This document shows, piece by piece, positions 11,502-21,828 of a stretch of 64,000 nucleotides of DNA (the first letter of the stretch is position 1; each line of letters begins with the position of its first letter). Both the position numbers and the translations under genes were made by a program. Origin of the DNA: Turritopsis dohrnii (taxonomy: Eukaryota; Cnidaria; Hydrozoa; Anthoathecata; Oceaniidae); contig BQMF02000001.1 of the NCBI GenBank assembly GCA_027922465.2, positions 248,001-312,000 of the forward strand, written 5' to 3'. The notes under the pieces were generated by a model that was not told the origin of the DNA, made no database searches, and worked only from the letters and a program-made list of their open reading frames with translations.

Positions 11502-12614
11502 TTATTTTGAAGTAAATTTTTTCTGTAAAGCAGCATTAGTTCTTTGTTTTGAATGAATAGTCCTATGAATACGATCTTCAACAGACGACGTCTTTTCTGA
11601 GGAGTACGAATCTGACTGCATGGCTCTTATAAATTGAGCCTTTTCATCATTTTCTGTAGAATATTTCAGGTTTTTGTTAATGGATTCTTCCTCTCTTCTT
11701 TTCTCCTCCCTATACGTTTTTGTGTTTTCAGCACGTTTCACCTTTCGCCATTTTGCATTTTCTATCATCTCCCTGCGCTTAGCTTCCATTTCATCATCAT
11801 CATTGCTATCATCAGAGCTAAAACTCACTCGTCTGTGTTTATTTTTCCTATCCCTATCATCATTGTAACGCGAAACATGACGTTCCTTTTGTTTGTACTT
11901 TCTATCGCTACTATTTAAATCCCTTTCACGTTTACGAGAAACCTCGTGTCTCTTGTAATAGTGTCCTCCAATTCTAGGAGATGTTTCTGATCTTCTGTAT
12001 CTATCTCTTTCCTTTTTAAACGAAGATTCTGATTTTCGGTGAGAATCTGTCATTGGTTCAGGTGATTGAGAAGATTTTCTTCGCTTCTTTTTCTTGGATT
12101 TATCTTTAGGCTCTGACATTTGCTTCTGCAACAGAGCTTTCATTTTTCTCATTTTGATTGGATTTTGAACCAGAAGTTTTCGGTTTTCTTCTTCCTTCTT
12201 TTTGATGAGAAATAAGGGATCTTCTTTCACTTTTGCCAGAATATCTCCAGCTTTAGGAATACTATTACTTGATGATGCTGTTTCACTTTTGGCATTCAGA
12301 AGATGATTGTCTTCTTCTTGAAGAACATCCACATTCTTGTCAATTTTTCGGCCAAGAAGATATTCCTCGGTATTCACTTGTGCCTGGTGGCTATACATCC
12401 AATCCAGTTTTTCATTTTTTTTCTTTTGCAACCCGGACTCAACTGCCTGCCTTTGGAAGGCTTCTCGTTGTCTTTCCTCCTTTAGCTCTTTTTGAAGCTG
12501 TTCAATCCGTTCTTCTTCCTTCCTCTTCTTTTCTTCTGCCTTCCATACCCTCTCTAGATTCTCCATAGTGAGAGGGTGAAAATGTTTCTTCATATTCAAA
12601 TCTCCACCACCCAT
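11502..12614 (-). CDS. CWC25: pre-mRNA splicing factor CWC25
   Basis: Intronless reading frame of 370 residues, ATG at 12614. CWC25 is a small nuclear spliceosome protein that helps the first transesterification after Prp2 remodelling. The N-terminus is the diagnostic part: MGGGDLNMKKHFHPLTMEN, then a charged helix beginning WKAEEKKRKEEERIEQL (CIR_N type) and LDWMYSHQ before the VNTEEYLLGRKID segment. The rest is low-complexity and rich in Lys, Arg, Ser and Glu, as in metazoan homologues, with serine-rich RS-like patches (KKRRKSSQSPEP) and an acidic cluster (SDDSNDDDE). Length is close to vertebrate CWC25. The many open frames on the opposite strand are shadows of its purine-rich codons. Confidence 0.95.
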   Translation of the reverse strand: MGGGDLNMKKHFHPLTMENLERVWKAEEKKRKEEERIEQLQKELKEERQREAFQRQAVESGLQKKKNEKLDWMYSHQAQVNTEEYLLGRKIDKNVDVLQEEDNHLLNAKSETASSSNSIPKAGDILAKVKEDPLFLIKKKEEENRKLLVQNPIKMRKMKALLQKQMSEPKDKSKKKKRRKSSQSPEPMTDSHRKSESSFKKERDRYRRSETSPRIGGHYYKRHEVSRKRERDLNSSDRKYKQKERHVSRYNDDRDRKNKHRRVSFSSDDSNDDDEMEAKRREMIENAKWRKVKRAENTKTYREEKRREEESINKNLKYSTENDEKAQFIRAMQSDSYSSEKTSSVEDRIHRTIHSKQRTNAALQKKFTSK

Positions 12615-13728
12615 TTTGATTGTTTTTCTCTGATAGTCAACAGAATTTAAAGTGTTTTTTTCTCAATTGAAATTAATCTAAAAATAAATCAAATCAAAAA
12701 ACGTTTTCTAAGAATAATATATAAACAAAAAAGAAATAGTTGTTCACCATTGCTATTCAAACTGTCAGTATATAGCAAACTAAAGACCAATGGCAAAAAA
12801 GACAAAAGTTAACAGTTTGGGTGATATCTCCTATTTGTGTGACAAACTTGTATAATAGCTTCTCCATCACACCTTGTTGGTGCATTTCGATTTTGCTACA
12901 CAAAGCTACAGGAAAAATTCACAACAAATCATTAAGTATATATACATTGTTGGAAGGTAGGAGTGAGACATGTAAACCCAAATTGTTGACTGACACCAGT
13001 GACACTCACTCATTTTGACTATTCTGCCATATCAACTGTAAGAACTAATTTTCTTACTCATAAATAACAGCACACCATACTTAATCCAATGGTCAACCTA
13101 TATCTTAGATAATGAATAGAACCGAAACTGATGAACCTGAATTTGCAACATAGTTAGATTTTATTTTGCATTCAAAAATCAACACTACAAAATTAGTGTT
13201 GTGTTTAAAATGAAGCTGCTGTTGAATAAACATTGTTTATAATATTAAAGGAATTCCTGCAACCAACATGGTGCTTATAAATATGATAGAGCTTGTTTCA
13301 CAAGTCTCTTTTCAGTATTCTACATAATACCTACTAGTTTTTTAGGTATATATATACATAATGTCGTTTTCGAAATGTCACATTTAATTTATGCAGTGCA
13401 TATTCATCAATGATATTATAAGACTGTAGTTAACACCTGCTATCACTATGACTTTTGTAATTTATAAGGGAGTAAGGGCTTTCATGATGTACCAACCAAA
13501 TACTTATTTTGTATACCTACACACCTACATTCTAAAGATAATCATTTTATTGATTTTTAAATAAAAATTTCCAAAAACGGTAATGGGACTTGATTAACAA
13601 CTTAGTGACTTCTGTCATCTCTCAAAATTTGATTTTTTTTTTAAATTTTTAAATTTTTTTTTGATGTAGGATTCTCTATAAATTATTGGGCTTTTTTTGT
13701 TGAATAATGGTCCAATTTTGACAGTTAA
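12615..13728. other. intergenic, no gene seen
   Basis: AT-rich sequence between the CWC25 start and the nested transposon cluster. The CWC25 promoter lies at its left end. No coding, RNA or repeat signal beyond simple T-rich runs. Confidence 0.5.
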
Positions 13729-14011
13729 AGGGATGCTGTGATGAAAAATTATTTTTTGGGATAATGATAGAGCTCTAAAAGTTGATTAACAAGTCTTTTT
13801 GTAGTTTTTGAAAATTTTTTCTCCTCCTCCTTTCGCTGAAATTTTAAAATATTTAAAAATATCAAATTATGCAATGCAAAATTTTTATATAATAGGAGAG
13901 TGTATTGTTGATGTGTGCAACTTTTGAATTACTACTTATCCTTAGTTCATGCTTCATCATATCATTACCCTTAGAATACTTTGATCTATTTAAGTGTACA
14001 ACAAAGATGTA

Positions 14012-15855
14012 CCGTCTATCGTCCTAACTTCGGACATCCTTCCAAACTTCGGACATAAAAAAAACATATCCGCAAAATACAAACCACATCAGTAAAAGTC
14101 CATACTGCACTGTGAATTAAACTATAAATCTAAAACTTGTCACAACTAAACTTAACAAAAATGAAACACTTAAATTAGTTGACTGTACCCTTGAGATGAA
14201 CGTGATTTATAATTACACTGCGCGTTTAAAGGTGAATATCCACTATGGATCAGGGGTTGACAAATTTCTACAGCATTCGTACGTTGACGTACATTATATA
14301 TTTTTTTCACGTACGGCAAAAAATTTTTAACGTACATTATTTCAAATCAAAATTTGTACGTCATATGAAAATACATTAATGCAACAAAAAGTTTATTATC
14401 AATGTTTTATTATTCAGTTTTACGTTCTTTATTATTATTATTATTATTGTCTCGCTTTTGTAGAATTTCAACTACTTTATCGACAGGTTGAAAAAGTTTG
14501 ATTTTACGGTGGTAATTAGTTGGTGTAAATAGGGTCTAATAGTAAAACACCAGCAAATTAATTTATTAAAAGACAAAAGAATTATACATGCCGTGAGTTG
14601 TGTTAACATACATTTTTTTAAAAGAGTTTGAAAAAACATAAGAAAAAAATGTAGAAAAAAAACATGCGTTTCTTTGAAAAAGAAAATGTTTTTATTATAA
14701 TGAAACGAAAATTGAAATCGAACAAATAACTGCCGAAGGTAATAAGAAGGTCTGAACTGAGATTTTACTAACAAGATTAAATATTTTAATTTTATTATCA
14801 TCGCCCCTGTTTAATGCAGCAGTCATTCATTTTTTTTAGTAAAAAAAATCCAGGTTGAGCTTCTTCGTCATGACGATGATTTGTTTTTCATTTGATTTCA
14901 CAAACATGTTTTATCATCAATTATACGATGTCACGAAAGAATGAGTGTGCATCACGTCGCTCTTCTCCACTAAAGTAACGATTATAATGATAATGTTTTT
15001 TGTCATGTTTTTTTTTGTAACGACGAAGAGCAAACAATTTTCCTTGCAATACATTAACATCTATTTTGTTCCATGAATTCATTGGATATTGTTAGGAGTA
15101 ATGTAATGACTTCCAGTGTACTGAAAGAAAATGCCATTCATTTTATTCCCGTACAAAACAAGTAAAAAATAATGTACGCGACCTAATATTTTATAAAATT
15201 CACGTACAAAATAATCACTAGTTGGCGTTCGTGCACGAACAAGTAATGTTTTTCCATCGTACGTTGACATCGAAAAAGTCTTAATATTTGTACGTCACGT
15301 ACGCACGTACACGATTCGTCAACCCCTGATGGATAATTGTCCACGGACATAAATACAAACATACACAGGTGCTCATTACGTAGAGAAGAGTATTGTAAAA
15401 TCATCATACGCAATTGATTAGTATCAAAGAAAAAAGTCGAAAAAAAGTGTATTTAAACAAAACATTTCGCTAAATGATATTCAATGCTTGGTTCTCTGGT
15501 TACCTGGTTCTCATTCAGTTATATACATATAAAAGATTCAATATATAGTTATTTGAAAAGTTAATACAAGTAGAAACCGTCTGCTATAATACTATTTTAA
15601 GTTGTTCGACAGGATTGCTATTGCAATCCCTTGAGGATGACATTTATCGTAAAATAACTTATTTTCTACACGCTTATTTACGCTTCACGCTGACTTTATT
15701 GCGTTTGAACACATTATTTTATCAGCTTTATCTAATATTTTAGTATTTATTGTGACTTGGTTTGATTGATTATGTACATTTCCTTAACCAGACAGGTCTG
15801 TTTATTTAGCGTGTCCGAAGTTTGGAAGGATGTCCGAAGTTAGGACGATTGACGG
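14012..15855. mobile_element. middle TA-flanked transposon
   Basis: Flanked by TA dinucleotides (14010-14011 and 15856-15857). Inverted ends of about 44 bp differ at one position: CCGTCTATCGTCCTAACTTC and onward to the GGACATCC region on the left, mirrored at 15812-15855. Each end contains two GGACAT-type subrepeats. TA duplication suggests a Tc1/mariner-like mechanism. No transposase frame is seen; excluding the inner element, about 0.76 kb remains. Confidence 0.78.
14251..15328. mobile_element. inner hAT-like element
   Basis: Starts CAGGGGTTGACAAA and ends with the inverse TCGTCAACCCCTG. It is flanked by ATGGAT at 14245-14250 and 15329-15334, a six-base target duplication. CAGGGG-type ends are typical of hAT elements. 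Repeated ACGTAC words lie just inside both ends, a subterminal pattern common in hATs. No intact transposase; the interior is AT-rich. Confidence 0.75.
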
Positions 15856-16673
15856 TATAATAAATTCATTTATATATCAGTAAAAGCAATGAGAAATTTT
15901 AGCTACTCACTTTATACATCATAATTATACGTTGCATAAATCAAATGTAAGATCTTGAAATTGAGATATCTCGAAAACAACAAAGATAAAAAACTGTACC
16001 TAAGACTTGTTAATCAACTTTAGAGCTCTATCCATGTCCCAAAAAATAATTTTTCATCACAGGATCCCTTTAAAATTACATATTCATTCTTTTGACTATA
16101 GTAGAACTGTCAATCTACACAATTACCTATTCGAATAAACTGAGCAAAATTTATTATCTGAATAATAAAATGGGAATATTTTAAAATTGAATTGAACAAA
16201 ATGGATGATATTTTTTTGGGCCTATTACACAATTTGTTGTTAAATGGGGCTGTCGTCATAATAAAGAATTCGAAACAGGAGAATCTCAAGATAGTCTTTC
16301 TTTACCAAAGATTAAATCTCGAAAAAATAAATGGAAAGTAACCAATTCTTCTCGTTTCTTTTCACAAAGACTCCAGCTGCATACATACGCCTTGAACGAA
16401 GGCTATAGTAATTTGGTGAACTAGCTCTACGACAAGATTTGCGAAGATCACAGTGTTAGTTCAGATGATTTCCAGGACGTTCTTTTGTTTTTATTTGACT
16501 TGATATGGCAGATTTTCAGCAACGAGGAATCAGTATTATTCAAAAGGGAGTTAAGATAAACTGACTGTCAATTTTGATATCATTTGATCAGCCTTCTTAT
16601 AAGCATGCAATCTTGTTTTATTACACAGAGACAAAAAAAAAAAAAAAAAAAGAAAAGAAATCTTGTGAGCAAT

Positions 16674-19600
16674 ATGGCAGATGTCGTGAATTTGATGATA
16701 TCCAATTCAATATCTCAGTTTGGATCAGAAAGGAGATTTTCTAAATCTTTGGTTACATCTGAATTGAAGGTTAGTTTTTTATCAGCATTATTCATCATTT
16801 TATCATGTTCATACCATCATAATCATCCTTCACATCACATCACATGTTGCAGCCCTCTGAATTAGGAAAAAAGTACCTCAGCAAAAAATTGCCATCAGAC
16901 ATTGGACATTGTCCGACCCAGACTCAAAATTGTCTGACTGAAATCAGTTCTGGCCTGACTTTTTGTCCGACATGTTTTCATGTTTTCAATTTTCGAATGA
17001 AAATGAAACGCACGTACGTGACCTTAGAATTAAAATTTTTCTTCTTTTCTATAAAGGCCAATTTTCACTGTGCGATATTAAATACTCTATAATAATATAA
17101 ATACTCAAATAATATACATCTTGGAAATATAGATAGCAGCGTTTCGATATTATTGGTGAAAAACTCTGAAAAGTTACGAAACTTTCCTTTTGTGCATACA
17201 GTAGTTGATCGTTTTAAGAAATAAAAATGCCAGGTGCTCAATCGGATTAGATTCAATTCGATTTGCGCAAATTTTTATCGTGGAAGATATATATAGAAGA
17301 TTATGACCCATCCAATGCCATAAAATTGTGGGTGGAGGAAAAGGACAGGCGGCCAAATCAACGAAAGAGATAGCAGTATAAACCACGCACTGGTTTGAAA
17401 TGGAAACTTGCCTCGCTAGTAGCTTGAGTGAAGAAGAGGCAGATGATACATTTTTGATTTGTTTGGCGATGATAATGAATATGAGGACTTCCTAGGTTCT
17501 TAATATGTCAAACCTTTAGTTTTTCCATTTTTCTTTTGAATTTTGTTTGTTTGTAAGTGAGATGATTAATTCTGAAGTCGAAAGTTCTATTTATTGTGTT
17601 AAGGCAAACTCGAAAGTTCTATCGAAGAAAAAGCCGCAGCAATAACAGACTAATCTCTCATCAAAATAACATACTGTTTGTTGCTAAGTTGTTTTTATTT
17701 TTATTTTTCAAGCAAAAGTAATTTATTTGTGTTATCAACAGTTAATCAAGTTTCTTATGTCAGAAAGTAACCGGACATTTTGTCCAACTGTCCTCAAAAA
17801 ATTATTTCGAGGCTTGCTTCGGCAAAATGCCAATGTGCCTCGGCAATTTTTTTTATTATTATTTTTCCTTTTTACATGAACATGGACATAAAAACATGTT
17901 TTTGATGCCTTTAAACTATTTTTTTTTGTCAAATGAGATGAAGACAACTATCTTTAAATAAAAGAAGATGTATAATAAGCATGAAAGATAAAGTTAATCT
18001 TCCCATAAAAGATCTTTTTGAACATAATAATAATATAAAACTACTGTAAGATATTTAACGGAACTAAATAAAAAAATTGTCAACAACAAACAACACGATT
18101 GATCAATATCTCACGCTAAAAAACATGGTAAGTGATCGAGGCCAAGATTGTTTCCAGTATAACAAGGAAAAACGAAGGTAACTCCATCGCAGATAAAAAA
18201 AAAATTTGATGAAAAAATTGCAAAAAAAGGAGTTCTTTATTCTTTTAAAACAAAACAGGTTATTCCCCTTGTTAGAAGTATATAGCCAGACGTAAATATC
18301 AACTCACAGTATGTACAATTATGCTAGAATTTTCATTCCATAGTTAAAGATTAATCCTAACTTGACTAACATCTTCTTAGTAAGAAGAATTTTGTCTCAA
18401 ACTTAACTTAAAAAGTTTTCTTAAAAACTAGAGTTTTAGGTATATATTTCAGAGTCAGAATCAGACGAAGTCCACTGGTCATTAGATTTTTCGTTTAAGT
18501 CAATATCTGTTACGCTCGGGTAATTGCATCGCTTATGTCGATGAAAGATGGTTCCTTCGAAACACTTCGAGACTTGCAAGGACTTCATTTTCATAAATAA
18601 TTACATGAAGAAAAAATTACTAGTCGGAGCGGCGCCCTTTTTAGAGGAAGAAAGAAAACCAGCTGCAAATGCGCTAATTCTTTAGATATTATGTACGTGA
18701 ACTCAACACCTGTATTTTAGTTTGAAAATAACATGACGTGAATTAAGAATATTCATTGTTATTTCGATGAAGCTTTCCGTAGCAATAATTGATCTTTCTT
18801 TCAAAAATAAAAATAAAAATTTTTTTCTTTTGTAATAAAAATGCCTCGGCAAATTCAGAGGGCTGACATTGAAAATTTGGAAACTTTTCTCATTTTGTGA
18901 TTTTTTTTCTGTAAATTGTTTTCAGTTTTTAGCTGCAGTAAAGTATACAAAGTTATTGTCATTTTAACCATCTGTAATAATATATACCTGGATAAATTCA
19001 CAAACAAATGTTTCTTCTGTGTAGCATTGCTTGTCCTAAAAAGTTTAACATTTTCCAAAAATTCTGCTGGTATATACCTACTTTTTTCAGTTGTGTCTGG
19101 AGACTGTATTCTGTTTTGCTGTTGCTTTGGTAATCAAAGTTATAATAAGCATATTATCATGTTAGTTTTAATAAAGATTTAAAGTGAGACCGTTGCTGCT
19201 AATGGAAGCCAAGATCTTACACTTAGAATGCTAAAGCTGCATTCTTCTGTCGAACACTGAAAGATAAGCAGAAAATTTTGAAAAACTTTTATGACATAAT
19301 TTTGAATCTAGGAAAGGAGTATAAGGCAATGTGATCTCTTTTTTGTTTGTCAAGGAGAAATGATTTTTATGATTGTTTTTCTCACAGAAAACTTAATGTC
19401 CTAGCAAGATTTAAGATTAAACGTTTTACAGCTCATTTTTCTGCTGACAGAGGGAAACAATTTTGACAATAGTTTTAGTGATTTTTAGACATACAAGGTT
19501 GATAGAGATTGATAAAAGATGTTAAATATGTATTAGTATTGCATCGTTTATGCGAAAAGTACTTTTATGTTTTTATAAAGTTTTACGTAGACTATACATT

Positions 19601-21828
19601 AGTTGCCACTTGATAGTGCAGATGTATATACAGTACCGTTCAGAAGAAACTTTGTACATGAAAATTATCACATGCATATTTTGTGATCGAACAAAAGAAT
19701 GCACATGAGTTTGATTATTAAAACACGCAGTTGGTATAACAATAAAAAATATTTAACTTCGTGTGATAAGAATGGACACATGAACATTCTTTGTGTAAAT
19801 ATGAGATGTTACATGAAGTCGTAAATCTCATGTACATGTAAAGTTTCATGCGAACAGTACTGTATATAAACATTTTATTGTTTTTTATATAGAAGGGAGA
19901 GTTACTGATTATTGAACTATTCTGCCTTGGGAATTACTGTTTTGTGTCAGTGAAATTGTTTGAATTATTAGATTTTTTTCCAGAAATGACTTTTACTAAA
20001 AAATGGCCTTGAAAGACCTTGAATGACATTGAAATAGAAATTGAATTTCTGCTGGCAACCCTGTTTGTAAACAAAACTTAAAAATCATGTAATTGTTTTT
20101 TTACGTAAAAACGTAAAAACGTTTAAACGTTATAAAACGTTTTATCATTTTGTTATCAAAATCCCATGGAACGTTAGGTTACATTATAAAAAAGTTTGGG
20201 TTTTTTTTTGTGTTCGTTTTTTTTTTCATTCTTTTTTTTTTTTCAATGTTTACAAGGAGTGCAATATTTAAAACTAATAAATTAATAAATTAAACCTATG
20301 TTTCATTTTCAGGGAAAACTGGAGCTGATTACTGGCATTGAGTCATCATGGATGGAAGTTGAGTTATACAATAATAACAATGGTTTTATTGCCAAACTAG
20401 AAGATGAAAAAATGTTGGGGTATTATTCACCTATTGATGGATGGAGACTTCATGTAAGTGACACACTATTATAAAATTTATTTTGTAATTTACTTCATTG
20501 CACTGTTGAAGCCTTATTAAAATTTGAAAAAAAAAACATGTGTGAATGAATTTTGTTCAAAATAATACCTAACCTAAAGGAAATCAGTTTTCATGGACAA
20601 AAATTTTCACTATCACGGAAATGAAGTTTGTGAAATTCCATCTTTTAATGTAACGTTCCCACCACAAGGATTTGCTGAGTGGAAAATTACTAAAGTTATC
20701 TTTAAGACTATACAAATTTTATAATAAGCTCTACAAAAGTCCAATAAACAGTGCTAATAATTGTTCACACGGTAGAGTTGACTATTTAGGTGATCAATAA
20801 AAATCCAACCACAAAGATTGGCGAGTTTGATGATGTATCCAAAGTTGAAAAGTATGTGATGGCTGAAGATGAGTATAATAAGAAACAAGGTCGGTTGTTT
20901 TTTTTCGAATTTCTTTCATCTCAAAAAAAACGCCTCAGTTTTTATTTATCAACTTACAAGTTGTTATTTTAAAAATTTGTGCTAGATAGTGTCCGCAGTT
21001 TCATGAAGAAAAACAAACTTGGAAAGTTTTCTGAAGAGGCACATCAAGCTGAAGAAAAAGAGAAATTGAAAGAATTAGCAGAAGAGGAACGAGCTCGAAC
21101 ATACCAAGTTGGCAATCGATGCGAGACAACAGTGCCGAAGCAACCCAAGAGGCGGGGGACAATCATGTATATAGGTATTGAATTCTCTTGGTATTAAAGT
21201 TTTGTATTTACTTCTGACCATCCAACGATCTTTCTATATGGCGATGTGGCCATTGTATACAGTTAGTTCACGATTGAGGATTGAAGGTCCGAAGATATTA
21301 TGTGTGATGTCATTCCGTTCTAGGTGAAGTTGACTTTAAGCCAGGCTGGTGGATTGGTGTAAAGTATGATGAGCCACTTGGTAAAAATGATGGCAGGTAA
21401 AGTTGTCAGTAAAATTGTTTTGTATTTTTGGATATAACACAGCCATCTTTTAGTTGGATTCTCTCTTTCTATCATTTCTTGTTGCTGAAGTGGCTAGAAC
21501 ATATTTTCCCAGTGGAGAAAATTTTAAAAGTAGATTTCCGATAAACCTGAATCCTCGATTGCTGGAAATCTCAGCTTCTCCGATTGTCAAGCACTTGAAC
21601 ATTCGGTTTGAACGATACTGATCTGTCATAGAAGTTCTAGTTATCAGGGGTTTCCTGAATAAACAACAAGTTTCTGACTCACCTGTTATATTCTATTGTT
21701 TTAGCGTTCAAGGAAAGCGTTACTTCACCTGTCCTCCAAAATATGGAGGATTTGTACGCCCAAGTCAAACCGAAATTGGAGATTTTCCTGAAGAAGACTT
21801 TGGGTTAGACGACGACGATGAAATGTAG
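16674..21828 (+). CDS. TBCB: tubulin-folding cofactor B
   Basis: Six exons with consistent phases: 16674-16769, 20313-20453, 20790-20889, 20986-21174, 21324-21396 and 21705-21828 (stop TAG), giving 240 residues, close to vertebrate TBCB. TBCB is a cytosolic chaperone that, with TBCE, handles alpha-tubulin during heterodimer assembly and disassembly. Exons 1-3 give the ubiquitin-like N-terminal domain ([34 protein letters not shown]). Exon 4 gives the charged linker helix ([20 protein letters not shown]). The end of exon 4 and exons 5-6 form a CAP-Gly domain: [29 protein letters not shown], then KYGGFVRPS, with the GKNDG signature intact. It ends in the acidic tail DDDDEM, where TBCB carries its tubulin-tail-mimicking C-terminus. 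Intron 1 is long (3.5 kb) and full of transposon sequence. The start follows a short A-rich leader. Confidence 0.95.
16850..18865. mobile_element. hAT-like element in TBCB intron 1
   Basis: Ends are exact 14-base inverted repeats starting CAGCCCTCTGAATT (16850 onward and the inverse ending at 18865). Repeated TGCCTCGGCA and TGTCCGAC words sit inside the ends. The flanking octamers share only ACAT, so the target duplication is weak. A minus-strand frame near 18440-18600 reads like a serine/aspartate-rich fragment but is not recognised. Confidence 0.6.
19631..19862. mobile_element. TA-flanked MITE in TBCB intron 1
   Basis: About 232 bp with inverted ends CAGTACCGTTC and the inverse of GCGAACAGTACTG, continuing imperfectly into GAAACTTT and GTACATGA. 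It is flanked by TA on both sides. Mariner-type non-autonomous element by structure. Confidence 0.7.

Larger units (their letters stand above)
13729..16069. mobile_element. outer TTAA-flanked MITE, interrupted
   Basis: Flanked by TTAA at 13725-13728 and 16070-16073. The termini form an imperfect inverted repeat of roughly 70 bp: AGGGATGCTGTGATGAAAAA on the left, and the inverse of a right end reading TTTTTCATCACAGGATCCCT. The pairing continues through AGAGCTCTAAA and GTTGATTAACAAGTCTT. Without the insertion it would be about 0.5 kb. TTAA duplication is the rule for piggyBac-type transposases, so it is probably a non-autonomous relative. It is split by the element at 14012-15855. Confidence 0.75.

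Noticed and set aside
11634..12568. several plus-strand open frames opposite CWC25
   Set aside because: Phe/Ser/Leu-rich shadows of the Lys/Glu codons of CWC25.
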